A DNA stretch of 64,000 nt, from the NCBI GenBank assembly GCA_036346375.1, contig CM070515.1:20110423-20174422 (forward strand), in the 5' to 3' direction. Each line of letters starts with the position of its first letter. Within the stretch, counting starts at the first letter, position 1. Below are positions 43,579 through 56,514 of the stretch, piece by piece. A model generated the notes under the pieces. It did no database searches, was not told the DNA's origin, and saw nothing but the letters and a program-made list of their open reading frames with translations. A program made the position numbers and the translations under genes. This stretch comes from Guadua angustifolia (Eukaryota; Streptophyta; Magnoliopsida; Poales; Poaceae).

Positions 43579-46539
43579 ATGATGCTCGCGTACGTGGACC
43601 ACGCCGCATCGCCCGCCGAGCCAGACGCCCCCGAGCCGACCGTGGCCGCCGACGCGGCCGAGTGCGCGGCGGCGAGGACTTCGGCGGGCTCGTGAGCGCC
43701 CGCCCGCCGCCGTCGTCCGCCCGGCGAGCGCAGAGGAAGTGGCCGGCGCCATCCGCGCGGCCGCGCTCACCGCGCACCTGACCGTGGCCGCCCGCGGAAC
43801 GGCCACTCGGTGGCAGGGCAGGCCATGGCCGAGCGCGGGCTCGTGCTCGACATGCGCGCGCTCTCCCGCCGCATGCAGCCCGTCCTCTCGGTCCGCGACG
43901 GCGCGGCCTTCGCCGACGTCCCGGGCGGCGCGCTCTGGGAGGAGGTCCTCCACTGGACCGTCTCGAAGCACGGCCTCGCCCCCGCCTCCTGGACGGACTA
44001 CCTCCGCCTCACCGTCGGCGGTACGCTCTCCAACGGCGGCGTGAGCGGGCAGTCCTTCCGGTACGGTCCCCAGGTGTCCAACGTCGACGAGCTCGAGGTC
44101 ATCACCGGCCTCGGCAAGTGCCACGTGTGCTCCCCCTCCTCCCACCCTGACCTCTTCTTCGCCGTTCTCGGCGGCCTAGGCCAGTTCGGCGTCATCACCC
44201 GCGCCCGCATCCCCCTCTTCCCCGCGCCCCAAACGGTAAGCAAGCAAGCCAAGAACACCCAACACCTCACCGTCGGACGACGCCCAATCGCCGCACACTG
44301 ACCGTCGAGCTCACGCCCTTGCAGGTGCGGTGGACACGAGTGGTGTACGCGAGCTTCCGGGACTACGCGGCGGATGCAGAGTGGCTGGTGACCCGGCCCT
44401 CGCACGCGGCGTTCGACTACGTGGAGGGCTTCGCTTTCGTGCGCAGCGACGACCCGGTGAACGGCTGGCCGTCGGTGCCCATCCCCGGCGGCGCCCGCTT
44501 CGACGCGTCCCTCCTCCCCGCCGACGCCGGCCCGGTCCTGTACTGCCTGGAGGTGGCCCTGTACCAGCACCGCGACGACGTGGACAAGGTAATAGGCAAG
44601 GCAACGCGAACTCTACCGTAATTGCCCCGCGCGTCCGGGGCATTCCCGTACTTGCGCGCGGGCGCTGTGGTGGTGTACTTTTCTGCGGGGATGTCTGCCT
44701 CGTCGTGTATCTTCCCGCTGGATTCTGTGACGGGTGCCTCTCCCCGAACTGCCCCCACGCGTCCCGTCAAACACCCGGTCCCCGCCCACCCACACCCGCT
44801 GGTCGCTGCGCGCGCCCCGGCCCGGCCGTTCCAGTACAGCGGCAGGCAGAGCGCACGACCGCACCGCAGGGCTGCGTCCGGATCACGGCCGATCGCGCGT
44901 GAGGCGAGCACCCCCGGGCGTGCGTACAATGTGGCTCGAGCCCACCCCCACCTCACCTCGGCGCCCGTGGCGCGATTCCCCTGCCACGCCCGTGACGAAG
45001 TAGATCCCGTCTTGTAACGTGAACAGCTCATTTATACTAGCTAGCTCTACGCATGTAACCTGACACGATAGCGTTGTTGTTGCCCTTGTTTCTTCTGCCA
45101 ATTTCATCCAATTCTCTCGTGTGCTTATGTTTGCTCCGCCGGCTTGTGCCCGTGCAGAGGGTGAGCCAGATGATGCAGCAGCTCAGGTACGTGCGGGGCC
45201 TCGAGTTCGCGGTGGACGTCGGGTTCGTGGAGTTCCTGTCGCGCGTCAACCGGGTGGAGGAGGAGGCGCGCCGGAACGGCAGCTGGGCCGCGCCCCACCC
45301 GTGGCTCAACATCTTCATCTCCGCGCGCGACATCGCCGACTTCGACCGCGCCGTGCTCAACGGCATGCTCGCCGACGGCGTCGACGGGCCCATGCTCGTG
45401 TACCCCATGCTCAAGAGCAAGTGAGTATGCTATGCGCACTCCGGTGAAAAATGATGATGGCATGATGCACACTAGTTCGTACCTGTTTGAGCTGCTTTCG
45501 TGACGCTGCCGTACCGGCACTTCCCGTTCGCTGGCGGAGTTGTCGTTTGGGACAGCATTGATTATCAGTCCAATGTATTTCTCTCTCTTTAAAAAAAACT
45601 AGCTTGCTTACGTATGTTTATTTTTAAATTTAGTCCTTTCTAACGCTGCAGATAATATCTGTCTCCTGCTTCGTCAGGAGAGCACAGAAGCTGGCTGGCA
45701 GTGCGGTACTCTCTGCACATTGCAGGAGATAGGTGTCACCTGTTGCATTTTCTAAAAAAAAGAAGAGGTTTAAATTTGTAAATGTATACGTAGAAGACTA
45801 GATGTTTTTCAAAAAAATAGAGATGATTTCGCCGTTTAGAGACAGCGGCAGCAGTCACGCATTTGAGCGTCCCCTGCTCGTCTAGCTGACGTGGTGGTGG
45901 CAGCGCTTCTGACTGGGATTATGCTGTCCGTCGGATAATTGCCGTCCGTACATATAATAAGACGGGCAGGTTTCCAATTCTCCGTCCCGTTCTATTTTGG
46001 ATTTAAGCCTTGGCATATGCCCCATTAGGAGCCACTAATTGGTTTTTTTCCCCTATGATTTGGTAAATATTTTTGCCGGCTCGACTCCATGACCCGTTGG
46101 CCCGGCACTTTGATACTGTGCTGCTCTCACCGCTCCTGCGCCTTCGTTTATCGATTTCGGCTGGTTCAGGACAAATTTTCACTTCGCCGTGACACGCTGC
46201 GCGACCTGGTGCTGCAGGTGGGAACCGAACACGTCGGTGGCGCTCCCGGAGGGCGAGATCTTCTACCTGGTGGCGCTGCTCCGGTTCTGCCGGCCGTACC
46301 CGGGTGGCCCGCCGGTCGACGAGCTAGTGGCGCAGAACAACGCAATCATTGACGCCTGCCGGAACAACGGCTACGACTACAAGATATACTTCCCTCGCTA
46401 CCGCACCGAGTCCGACTGGGCGCGCCACTTCGGCGCCAAGTGGAGCCTCTTCGTCGACAGGAAGGCCCGGTACGACCCGTTGGCGATCCTAGCCCCGGGG
46501 CAGAAGATCTTCCCTAGGACCGTCGCCGCCCCTGTGTGA
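43579..46539 (+). CDS. CKX11: Cytokinin dehydrogenase (CKX11/CKX7 class), four exons, frameshifted in exon 1
   Basis: Flavoenzyme that cleaves the N6 side chain of isoprenoid cytokinins. Inferred exons: 43579-44235, 44325-44588, 45158-45420 and 46218-46539, with GT..AG introns; ~502 codons against ~520 in the family. The start MMLAYVDHAA matches my recollection of grass CKX11 and lacks a signal peptide, as in the cytosolic CKX7 class. The FAD domain has the covalent-flavin motif GHS (43801-43809), GLAPASWTDYLRLTVGGTLS and GGLGQFGVITRARI. The cytokinin-binding part has APHPWLNIFIS and ends FVDRKARYDPLAILAPGQ. Exon 1 changes frame three times, each by apparent loss of one base: near 43676 (before DFGGLVSAR), near 43701-43705 (before AVVRPASAEE) and at 43796-43797 (just before NGHS). 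The rest is intact and splice sites are clean. Either a recent pseudogene or consensus errors in GC-rich sequence; the symbol rests on recalled homologues. Confidence 0.88.
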
Positions 46540-47440
46540 TCATGTAAAGGGGCGGGCCGGCCAATGGAAACTATCAAATTATGGCGCGACGATCATGCTG
46601 TTGTTGGTGATAATGACGACGATTATCCAATTGATTATGGACGTTGGTGATGATGAAGATCGCGACGAGGACAAGGATGATGATAAGGTCATTATTAGGT
46701 ACATTTGGGGGCAAAGTGGATCGATGGATGTGTCAAGAGATGCAGGGGAGGGGCAAAGGAAAATGAAAGGTGTAACCTTTTCTTCTTCTTCTTCTTCTCC
46801 TTTTTTTTTTTTTGTTCTTTGCCCTCGAGCTGGTGGTGAGATTGAGATGCAACGACGGTGACACGCATCTGGCGGCTCCTTTCGATGGGTTTTGTCCATT
46901 TTGAAGCGGCCCCTCGACGTACATGCGCGCGCGGCCGCCCCTTGCCGGTTGCTTGCTGGGTACAACGACGGCGATCGAATCAGTGGGAAGCGTGCAGAAG
47001 CTATATATCCCTCGTGAAGTGCGGCCAAACGGGCGGGTCGCACTCGGCGGCGGCTCGGCGCTCATGAGAATTCTTGCGCGCGCGCACGCTGCCGTGCCGT
47101 CGTCTCGGTCGATCCCGCGGCGCGGACGGGACGGGAGGAGTGAATGATCGGTGCCGTTTTTGATCTGAGAATGTATGGAGCAGATCATGCGGCGGTGGGG
47201 GCTTAATGGTGTTGTACTTGCTTGGTCGTATTGGCCAGTTGGCCACGTGAGCCGTGAGCGCGGATATTGTGCGCGGCGGTGGCGGCCACATCGGCGTGAC
47301 CGGCCAATGGGGTCTTTCGTTTATTTTCCGAATTTTGTGGAGTATAGCACGTACGATTACTTTCCCAGCAGTGCTCTCGATACAGGTCTCATAAATTTTA
47401 AAACAATCAATATTCAACATATATATTTTATGGGAGATAC
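46540..47440. other. Downstream flank of the cytokinin dehydrogenase gene
   Basis: Likely 3' UTR for the first few hundred bases, including a GAT/GAC-rich stretch at 46620-46690. GC-rich frames on both strands (154, 151 and 153 codons minus) overlap each other and carry low-complexity Arg/Ser sequence; none is called. No clear polyadenylation signal was identified. Confidence 0.35.
46780..46816. repeat. (CTT)n microsatellite with poly-T
   Basis: 'ttcttcttcttcttctcc' followed by 13 T residues. Confidence 0.9.
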
Positions 47441-47682
47441 TAGCGCTCGGACGTCCGATCACTATTCATCCCATCGGACGTCTCTTACAACATTTTTTTT
47501 CTACGCGTACAATATTTTTTTCGACGCGTGCAACATTTTTTTGAATGGTTGCAACATCTGTTTACTGTAGCGGATTTCACTGTTTGTCGAAGGAAAATAT
47601 TGCACGTGTTGGTAAAAAATATCGCACGCGTATAAAAAAAATGTTGCAGTGTATTCGAAAATTTCGAACGTCCAGACACAAA
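47441..47682. mobile_element. MITE-like foldback element with CGGACGTCCG ends, copy 2
   Basis: The left end 'agcgctcggacgtccgat' is inverted at the right ('cgaacgtccagacac'). The interior has facing 'cgcgtgcaacattttttt' and 'aaaaaatgttgcag' arms. Related to 22172-22437. Target duplication not resolved. 47683-48147 is unremarkable. Confidence 0.55.
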
Positions 47683-48147
47683 TCATTAGGACCTTTTATT
47701 TACATTTTAATATTCATACGACTTTTCAATAGTATTTTTCCATCTCCCAATTGTGCCGTGTCGGAGGATAGCGACCGAATCGCTACAGATGCGCCCTAGC
47801 AACATCCGTACAGTGACAAACAGCATATGTGCCTTCGGGAAACGTCCCTTTTAGTTAGACCTACTAGTGTTGGACTGCATGGTAAATTTTATCGCAAATT
47901 TAAGTCGTGACAATTGCACCCGTTCAGTTAAGGAGGGAAAAATATGGCACGGGCACGCAATAGGTGAGGCCGTCGAACCTGTGCTGCCGTGCCACTTAAT
48001 TAACTCTATGCAGAATGCAACATGCATAATCATTTGGCATGGCAGGACTTGCCTGGATCGTGCAGGCCCTCCTAACCAGGACAACTCAGCCTCGGTAACA
48101 AATCAACATTAGTTTTGTTGATATATAACTGGACCATTGGTCCTAGT

Positions 48148-48363
48148 TGTTAAGATTTGATTAGCATCTATCTCTTTGTAGATGAATTCGAATCTATCTT
48201 CAATGGATTTTTCATTATAAAAATAACACCCTATTTTTCAAGAGAATCGATCTAATAAAAAAAAATAGAGTTTTGCCTCCATATATAATGTGTATTCTTT
48301 GTGATTATTCTAACTTCGATCGGTGCATTGTGATTGATGTATTGCGGTCATCGGTTTACAACA
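48148..48363 (+). repeat. 5' LTR of plus-strand copia element
   Basis: Begins TGTTAAGATTTG and ends TTTACAACA. It is homologous along its length to 53589-53850 (shared 'tttttcattataaa', 'agagttttgcc', 'attgtgattgat'). The expected primer-binding site is degenerate; what follows is 'ggttaacagcacgcagctct'. Confidence 0.8.
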
Positions 48364-48479
48364 GGTTAACAGCACGCAGCTCTTCGAGGCTGATAAGATC
48401 ATGTGCCTGCAACAATCTACACTGTATCGAATTTCACCATCATGAAGCGATTAAATCTACTACAAGCAGTACGTAAGTT

Positions 48480-49610
48480 TGAAACATGTAAGTTAATTGC
48501 ATTAAACAATTTTTAATCTGCATATTAATTTCCCTGATTGCCTTGATTACTTGTTTAATCTAATAAAAAAATTTGGGTTGCTACTGTTCATCCAACCGTT
48601 TTTGAAAAAAACAAAAGAAGGGGGAGAGGTGGCGCCCAAAGTAGCCTCGACCATGGTCGTGCTCGTCACCCGCTGACGCTCGACCATGCATGCCACCGAT
48701 CGGCCATGCCCGCCGCCGAGCGTTTGCGCCGTCACGCCGCGCCTGCCCACTGCCGTGCACCCTGACGAAGTAGTCGCATTGGTGCCAGCCGCGCTACCTC
48801 CCTAGCCTCTCCCACATTGTGAACACACGTCCGCCGCGCCGCAACACACACTCCGGCTACGCCGACGCCTACAGCCCGACTTTAGGCCCTGCGTCCTCGC
48901 TGGCCCGTCGCCGACCACCGTCGCGTTGCACACAAGCGCCGGGCTGTCGCGTCGCGCACGAGCGTCCGCCGTTGCCACCACTCAAGCGCTAGGATTGGGA
49001 AACCGCTAGTGCTTGGTGCTATTGTAATCGGACTACTGGGTCAAACCGGATCCGACCCAATTAAGCAAGGCCTGATCGGATTCGGTCCACGAGCCGTCAG
49101 CCCGTTAGAAATTTGACACGAGGACCAAATCATCATGGGCCACAGTAATTTTGTAATTTAGCCTTTGAAGAATCGGGAAATTATAGAAATTTTGCGGAAA
49201 AAACCCCGAAGTTTCAATTAAACCTGATAAATAGTAAACAAATTCTGAGAATTTATATTAAATACTAGAAATCAAATTTTTAGGTATACGAGAATCCATA
49301 AATTTGTTGAACCTAAGACTTAGTACACATTAGAAGCTTCATATCTCTGGTTTATTTTTCTGGGTATAATTCCATGTTTATATTTGTTGATTTTTTTCCT
49401 GTTATTAGTAATTCTTAAATTTGCTCAATAATAAGCAGAAAATTATAAAAAATACTAGGAAAATTTTGAAAAATTTTAGATAATTATCTACTAAATAGAT
49501 ATAAACTAGAGTTTACTAATTGAAGAGTATTCATGCAATATATTAATATTACTAGTAGTAAAATTTATTTTTGCTTGAATATAAAATAGAAAATATCGAA
49601 CATCGTAAAA
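48480..49610. other. GC-rich then AT-rich insert inside the copia element
   Basis: Between the LTR leader and the gag remnant lies sequence unlike copia: 48560-49110 is GC-rich (Arg/His/Ala-rich frames, 67 codons minus), then 49120-49600 is AT-rich. I could not find its ends. It is probably a separate old insertion. Confidence 0.4.
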
Positions 49611-49614
49611 AGAG

Positions 49615-50420
49615 AATTTACTGAGCTTGCCCTGAATGGAAGCAATTAGCTGACCTGAGCAATGAATACCATGATTAACTTGATAACTCAGTCTCTTGGA
49701 GCTACTATCACTCAGCCTAAAGCTAACGTGCCGACTCTTCCTGAGGTCGCCAAGTGTGCGGCTCTGCACTTCCTAAGGTACTATGTCCATGCGAATTTGA
49801 AAGCCTAGTATTTGACGGAGGAGGACTCGTTGGCACTATGAAATTCCTTGAAGGAATGCTATGACCAGCAAATATTCATCTTGTTGCTAGAAATACAACG
49901 CGAATGGACCATCCTATACTTTCAGGATTTTAAAACTATGGCAGCATACAACTCTGTCATGCAGAAGCTTCTCGCCAAACTAAGATTGTGTAAACAAAAG
50001 TTACTGATATTAAAATGACAGACAAGTCATTGTCCACCTTTTACCCTAATATGAGAATACTGCAGCAATAGTACTGTCTTAACAAATAGTAGAAGTACTC
50101 AGAATTCATATGTATTTTGGTAGAAGCATAAAAGCATGATGAACTCTGATGAAGAATCATCATATTCTCCCTAATGGTACACAAGCAATGCTTGAAGTAC
50201 ATGTAAATGCTCAGCAGGCCGCTAGCAATAGTTATAGCCGTAGAAAGGGCCAAAGGCATAAAGGGGAGAAATGAAACAATGGCATAATACAAAAGAGAAG
50301 AAGAAAGTCTCAGTGGAAAGTAAAGGTAAAGGACCAGAAAGCTTCTAGAAGCAAGACGGCCAACAAGACTAGCCATAGCATAAAACCTACTGACTTTCCT
50401 AGACCTTAAGACTTCTTATG
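49615..50420 (+). pseudogene. Copia gag remnant
   Basis: Reading across stops and shifts gives the order of a plant copia gag: 'ITQPKANVPTLPEVAKCAAL', 'YLTEEDSLAL', 'SLKECYDQQIF', 'QREWTILYFQDFKTMAAYNS' and 'QKLLAKLRLC'. This is the UBN2-type capsid region. Many stop codons; non-functional. Confidence 0.8.
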
Positions 50421-50589
50421 CTTAGCTTGTGATAAAGAAAAGTTCATAATTATATCCTCTTATCTAAAAGTTAGGGAAGAATCATCGAATTTTCTAGAGA
50501 GAATTTAAGGTTATGTTTGTGGACCTAACCAACTCCTGTAAGGCCCCTTTAGATATTTTATGTACTTGTATATGCTTTTACTAGATAGT

Positions 50590-53360
50590 CCTATGTATAC
50601 CTCTTACTTATGCAAAACCATGCTTTTGATAAATTAATTGCTCATTATTAAATTAAGAGTCTCCATTCCAGATGAAAGGATTAAGTATATTCAAATGGAC
50701 AATGCAGGTGAGTTTACCTCCAAAGCATTCAATGATTTTTGTTTGGCTCTAGGCATTAATGTAGAACATTCAATACCTTATGTCCACGCACAAAATAGCC
50801 TTACAAAGTCATTAATTAAAAGATTAAAACTTATTGCTCATACACTCTTGCAAAATTGTATGTTACCCACAAGTTGTTGGGGCCACAGTGTTGCACGCTG
50901 CCGTATTAATTCAACTAAGACCAACAACATACTATAAAATTTTTCCTTTATAGATAGTGTATGGGAAAGAATCAAGTATTTCCCATTTGCAAAAAATTGG
51001 CTACGATGTATACATGCCAATCTCACCACCACAACATACAACTATGGGCACTCACCATAAGTTGGCAATCTATATAGGTTATGAATCTTCTACAATTGTT
51101 AAATACCTAGAGCTTATGTTATGGGATTTGTCTACTGCTCGGTACACTGATTGTATCTTTGATAAGGATAATTTTTCGGTATTAGAGGGAAAAAAGTATC
51201 ACACTAAGGAATACCGAAAAATAGATTGGAATGTCACTAGCATTCAATTCAGTCCTTAGACCCATGCACTAAAGAATCTAAACTGGAAGATCGAAGGATA
51301 ATAAAGCTACAACAAATAGCTAATAATCTATCAAATACCTTCACTGATCACACGGGAGTAATAAAATCTAATATACCTATAGTAAATGCCCCTAAAAGAG
51401 TGGAAGGCCTCCAAGTGTACGAAAATAAGAACTGAACAAGTGAGAGCATTCTCCAAGATAGTAGAAGAAGCCCAGCTTGATGTTGATAAACTCCCTTAAG
51501 TGAGCCATCCTAAAGATGGTAATTGCATCTTTGAAGTGAGCCATCCTGAAGATAATAACTCCATCAAATATTTGCGTTCACAATCTAATGCTGGAAAGTC
51601 CAAACAACCAGACTTTATCATTGTGGGAAATCACGATGAGCTGGAAGAATTTTTCACTAATTATGTGGATTTGGGAGAATTGTATAAAAGAAAGACTACA
51701 ATTGTCAATATATATTTTGCCTCAAAGATTGTTAAAACTCTTACACTAGATCTAGAACCAAAATCTATAACAGAGTGCCAGAAGCTCTTAGATTGCATTA
51801 AATGAAAAGAAGTAATTGAGGAATAATTGTGCTCACTAAATAAAAGAAAAGTATTTAGGCATATTAACAGAACACTAGGTAAAGTATTCCCTATAGGATC
51901 AAAGTAGGTTTTCATCTAGAAAAGAAATGAAAACAACCAGGTGATGAGATATAAAATGAGACTTCTTGTAGCACAAGGGTTCACGTAGAGAGTTGGCATC
52001 GAATACAATAAAACTTACTCTGCTGTTACTTTGCTATGATGAGTGGAATAACATTCCAATATTTAATATCAATGGCAGCTAGCTTAAACTAATTAATGCA
52101 GTTGATGGATGCAGTGACCGCATATTTATATGGGTCACAAGATACAGATATTTATATGAGTCCCTGAAGGAGTTAAAATTCTGGATTTTAATAAAAGTAA
52201 TCGTAACATGTATAGCATCAAACTGCAAATGTCGCTATATGGATTAAAATAGTTAGGGAAAATGTTGTACAACTGATTTAGGAGTTTCTCCTGAAGAAAA
52301 GATACTCCAATAATGATGATTGTCCCTGCATATTCATAAAGAAGTCCTAGAATAGATTCTATATTAGTCTACACCGATGATTTGAATATCATTGGAACCA
52401 CAGAGAATATAAAGGAAGCAATTTCTTACTTTATGATGGAGTTTGATATAAAAGATTTGGGTAAAACCAAATATTGTCTAGACCTATAGTTAGAGCATTT
52501 TCTAGAAGGAATTTTTGTATGTCAACCTATCTAAGGTATTAGAAAAATATAATATTGGATAAATCTCATCCTTTGAAGACTCCCACGGTAGTAAGATCCT
52601 TTGAAGTGGATAAAAACTCATTCAGATTAAGGTTAAAAAATGAGGAAGTCATAAAACATAAAGTTCCATATTTAAGTGTCATTAAAGCACTTATGTATCT
52701 TGTGAATTGCACAAGGCCTGATATTGCATTCGCAATAAATTTAGTAGCTAGAAATAGTGCAACTCTAACCAGAAGATGTTGGGCTGGTGTCAAAATTTTA
52801 CTCAAATACTTCCAAGGTACTCAAGATATTGACTTATTTTACCAAAAGGACAAAGATTTGACTATGGTGAGATATACGAATGTTGGTCGTCTGTCTAATC
52901 TCCATAGTGCCAAATCCCATACTGAGTTTGTGTTTCTCTACGGTGGTACAACCTTTTCTTGGCGGTCTTCTAAGAAGACCTGGGTAGCTATCCCTACCAA
53001 CCACTCGAAGATTATAGCATTATATAAAGCCTCACATGAATGTGTTTGGCTGAGATGTGTGATTAGTCATATTTAGAAGTCGTATAGCATAAATACTGTC
53101 GATACCCTAATAATTATCTATGAAGATAATATTGCTTGTGTTGTACAAATTCAAATGGGTTATGTAAAGAACAATATTACGAAGCATATTGCATATAAAT
53201 TTTTCTATCCTCACGACGTCCAGAATAACGGTGAGGTAAAGATCCTGCAAACTAAGTTATATGAAAATCTAGCAGATTTATTTACTAAGTTTTTGCCAAC
53301 ATCTAGTTTTCAAATATGTATTCCTTGCATTGGAACGAGACGACTTAGAAATATATAGAG
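50590..53360 (+). pseudogene. Copia pol remnant (integrase, reverse transcriptase, RNase H)
   Basis: Integrase core pieces at 50638-51260 ('YIQMDNAGEFTSKAFNDFCL', 'LLQNCMLPTSCWGHSV', 'HHKLAIYIGYESSTIVKYLE'). Reverse transcriptase pieces at 51940-52550 ('RLLVAQGFT', 'YSAVT', 'QMSLYGLK', and the catalytic-type 'VYTDDLNIIGTT'). RNase H at 52555-53360 ('TRPDIAFAINLVARNSA', 'SWRSSKKTWVAIPTNHSKII', 'KTKLYENLADLFTKFLPTS'-like tail). Stops and frameshifts throughout RT show an old element. Protease is not recognisable. Confidence 0.88.
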
Positions 53361-53588
53361 TTTATAGGGAGTAAATCAATGAACCATAACGTTTAGTATG
53401 ATCTTTAAGATACTACTATAATCCAAAAGATTATATGTTGCACTCATTTTCCCTTAATGAGTTTTACTAAAGTTTTCTCACATGAAGATTTTTAATAAGG
53501 TAACAAGTGCAATATACTCTTTTCTCTATCTTTTTTCCACTATGTTTTTTGTGAGACATGCATTACACGGTATTCATCCAAGGGAGAG

Positions 53589-53850
53589 TGTTAAGATATA
53601 ATCAAAATCTTTGTCTTGATTGTTGAGATATGACTGGGCTCTATCTCTTTACCGGCGAATCTAAATTTATCTTTATTGGGTTTTTCATTATAAATATTGT
53701 ACCTTATTGTACAAGAGAATTAATCCAATAAAAAGAGTTTTGCCTTTCTATATATATATATCATGTACTGTGTTCTTCATAATTATTCTGCCTGCCTATT
53801 CGATTGATATATTGTGATTGATCTATGATGGTTGTTATCGTTTTACAATA
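53589..53850 (+). repeat. 3' LTR of plus-strand copia element
   Basis: Starts TGTTAAGATATAATC directly after a polypurine tract ('ccaagggagag', 53578-53588) and ends near TTTTACAATA. At 262 bp it is longer than the 216 bp 5' LTR through indels. The sequences flanking the two LTRs (CTAGT before, AGTTC after) do not form a clean target duplication. Confidence 0.8.
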
Positions 53851-55475
53851 AGTTCTAGAAGAGTTCGGGCCAGGTCCATCCATCGATCGACAAAGACCGG
53901 TAATTTCGTACCTTGTTTAGGGATAGGATTATAATCCCTAGCTGTCAGGCTCTCGTCACATGTGGTCGCAAATATATACGCTGGCCGATCGACGTTGTGC
54001 ACAGAAAAAAAAGTCCATATTACTCCATAATGGAACAAAATTTTCCCTGTCGATTGGATGCAGCTGAGCCCGATCCCAGCCAGTTAGCTCGCTCACAGGG
54101 ATCGATCGCTGTTGCGCTACACGCTGCTGCTAATGACCTTGTCGAGGCCGTTCGATGGTCCTCGCTAGTCCATGAAAATGCTTGGTTCCATGGCGCCCTA
54201 GGGGGGTTTTCATCCCATAAAATCCTGAAACTTATCCCCAGACAGAATTAGGTAAACGAAGGTGACTCGAGGATTGATTTAACTACTGGAGCTAGCTAGC
54301 TCTCACTCCCTTTAATTTTGTCTGTCTCCGTTGTTGCAATGGATCGATCGAGAGAGAATTATTCACTAACCCATCGCTTTGTTTATTAGGAAGTTGCACC
54401 GCAAATTGGCTCAGATTATGCGCGCCTACGAGCTTTTAGGTGACAAGGTGCTCGCAGGATAGCTGTCTGAGATCGGCAAGGGGATCAGCATAGATCAGCC
54501 GGGAAGATGACACCGGCCGTTTTATATTAGTCCAAGTGGTGTCTTTCTGACAACGCGATCTATCCATCCATGAGTAGAGTCCATGCTAGCACATACATCC
54601 ATCAGCTGATCCATCTTTAATAACCTTTTTCAGACAGTTAAAAGAAAGAAAGAAAGAAGACGACAACGAAATCTAATCTTGGTGCACCGTGTTCCGTAGT
54701 CCACTTGGTCCAGTTCGTACAAAACTAACGACACCGAACGATCAGCTAGCGTTGCGACTGATCGTGCTCGGTTTCTTTACTCTGAAGTAAGGAAAGGGAC
54801 GGCGAGGGCAAGGGAAGAAACCACTGAATAGCCAAGAGATTAACAACACATGTGTAACTGTCATGGATAATCTTTTTTGTAATGAGAGGTTGAGAGTGGC
54901 TTGACTTGAACAAACATTTGTCAAATTTGTTTTTTGCTCGGTGCTAGCAAATTGCTGTGTAGTCAAAACTAAATTGATTACACAATCACCAATTGTGAGA
55001 AGAAAAACTTAGCAATATGGGCTGTCTTGAACTATTGTAGCTATCAAGCATCCAAGAGGGGAACATAATGACTAGAAAATACGCTATTTAACTACAGAGA
55101 GAAACTATGCTGATTGAGATGTTTGAAAAAAAACATGTTGAGATTTTCAAATTTTGATATTGGCACATACCATCCAATACATCGGCGGCTGTCAGCAATC
55201 CGGTCTGGAACTACGGTTAGTTTGAATGAATATTATTACAACATGCTTTCACTATTCCCTCATGTAACTATCCAGTCATCAAAACAAGTGAAACAGCTAT
55301 TCACACTCGATACATGTCGACAACAAATCAGGTTAATTGTCATCCCAACTGAAACTCTGCGTGCTAGTACTAAAATCAGCTGCTTTCACTTTTCGGTCTG
55401 TTCATTCAGTCCAATTCATCTTCACCTCTTTCTCAAATACCTCAACAGCTACTCAGAATTTCAGTGTCGGTAACC
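53851..55475. other. No gene recognised
   Basis: Frames of 112 codons (53913-54251) and 119 codons (55114-55473) on the plus strand show no motif. No element ends or RNA genes seen. Confidence 0.35.
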
Positions 55476-56514
55476 AAGTATACATTGGCAGATATAAGAA
55501 CAAAATTTAATAGTTTTATAGAGAATTAAGGCCTAACGGCCAGAGTTTTACAAAAAGGGGCGGCTGACACCAGATACATTACAAAAACACCCACAGAAAA
55601 GCTTGAGCAAATAAATCAAGGCCTCAAAACCAAATATTGTCGCCATCTACGGACTCTTGGAAGTCACCATCTTCTTAAAAATCTAAGGGGGGTAGGAGGC
55701 AAAGATGAGTACACAACAGTACTTAACAAACCACACGAAAATTTTGAATATTACATGCACGGCGTGACAAGGAATAGGCACAGGTTTAAGCACTAGTAGA
55801 TGCAAGAGTTAAAATTCAATTTTATATTACATTTGAAACACAAACCAATAACAGGTAATACCATGGGGTTGTTTGCAAAGTTTAGGTTTACGACAAGTTC
55901 TAGTTTGAAAACTACTTGAGCTCGGTTACAGGAATCACCCAATTTAACTCAGCTTCATTGACCAGAAGCACGACGTATTCAAATACCATCATGATCACTC
56001 GGCAGAGCTGCTTAGCTTTACCCATAAGATATCTATGGTCATTAGCACCACACGATTAACATGCAACTCAAATGCATGTGACCGGACAAAGATGATCATA
56101 ACCTTTCGTTGGATTTCCCCTCTTTAGCCCTTACCCAGTAGGTTACGAGAATCCCCAGCCTCCAGGACCCACTGACCAAGGTGGGAGACGCGATCTAGTC
56201 GCTCTGGATACCTATTGTTACGAGTACCGGTGAATGGCCACCCCATTCCCATTCCACCTCGATCGCTCTGCGATCCATTCTTCCGAGCGAGAATGGCAGC
56301 TACCACCCATAGGTATTCTAAGGGGAAATACAAGATACCAGGCTATGTTGGGACAGGTCAACAAGGCTGACCGGCCCAACTTGCAATTGAGCGGGAATTG
56401 AAGTTATTTACTTTGCCCAAGAGGGTCGGTTCTTAAGTGCCTGAGACTTAGCCCATCCCACATCACCAGCCGTGGTACCAACCGTACCAACCACCAGACC
56501 AACACCTGGGCCTC
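55476..56514. other. Non-coding retroelement-like sequence
   Basis: Continuous with 58206 onward once the solo LTR is removed. Its style (long non-coding, moderately GC-balanced, no open frames over 70 codons) suggests the interior of a large non-autonomous retroelement, but I cannot find its own LTR pair. Confidence 0.3.

Noticed and set aside
46579..47462. Several 150-codon minus-strand frames downstream of the cytokinin dehydrogenase
   Set aside because: They overlap in different frames, span the CTT microsatellite and contain no motif.
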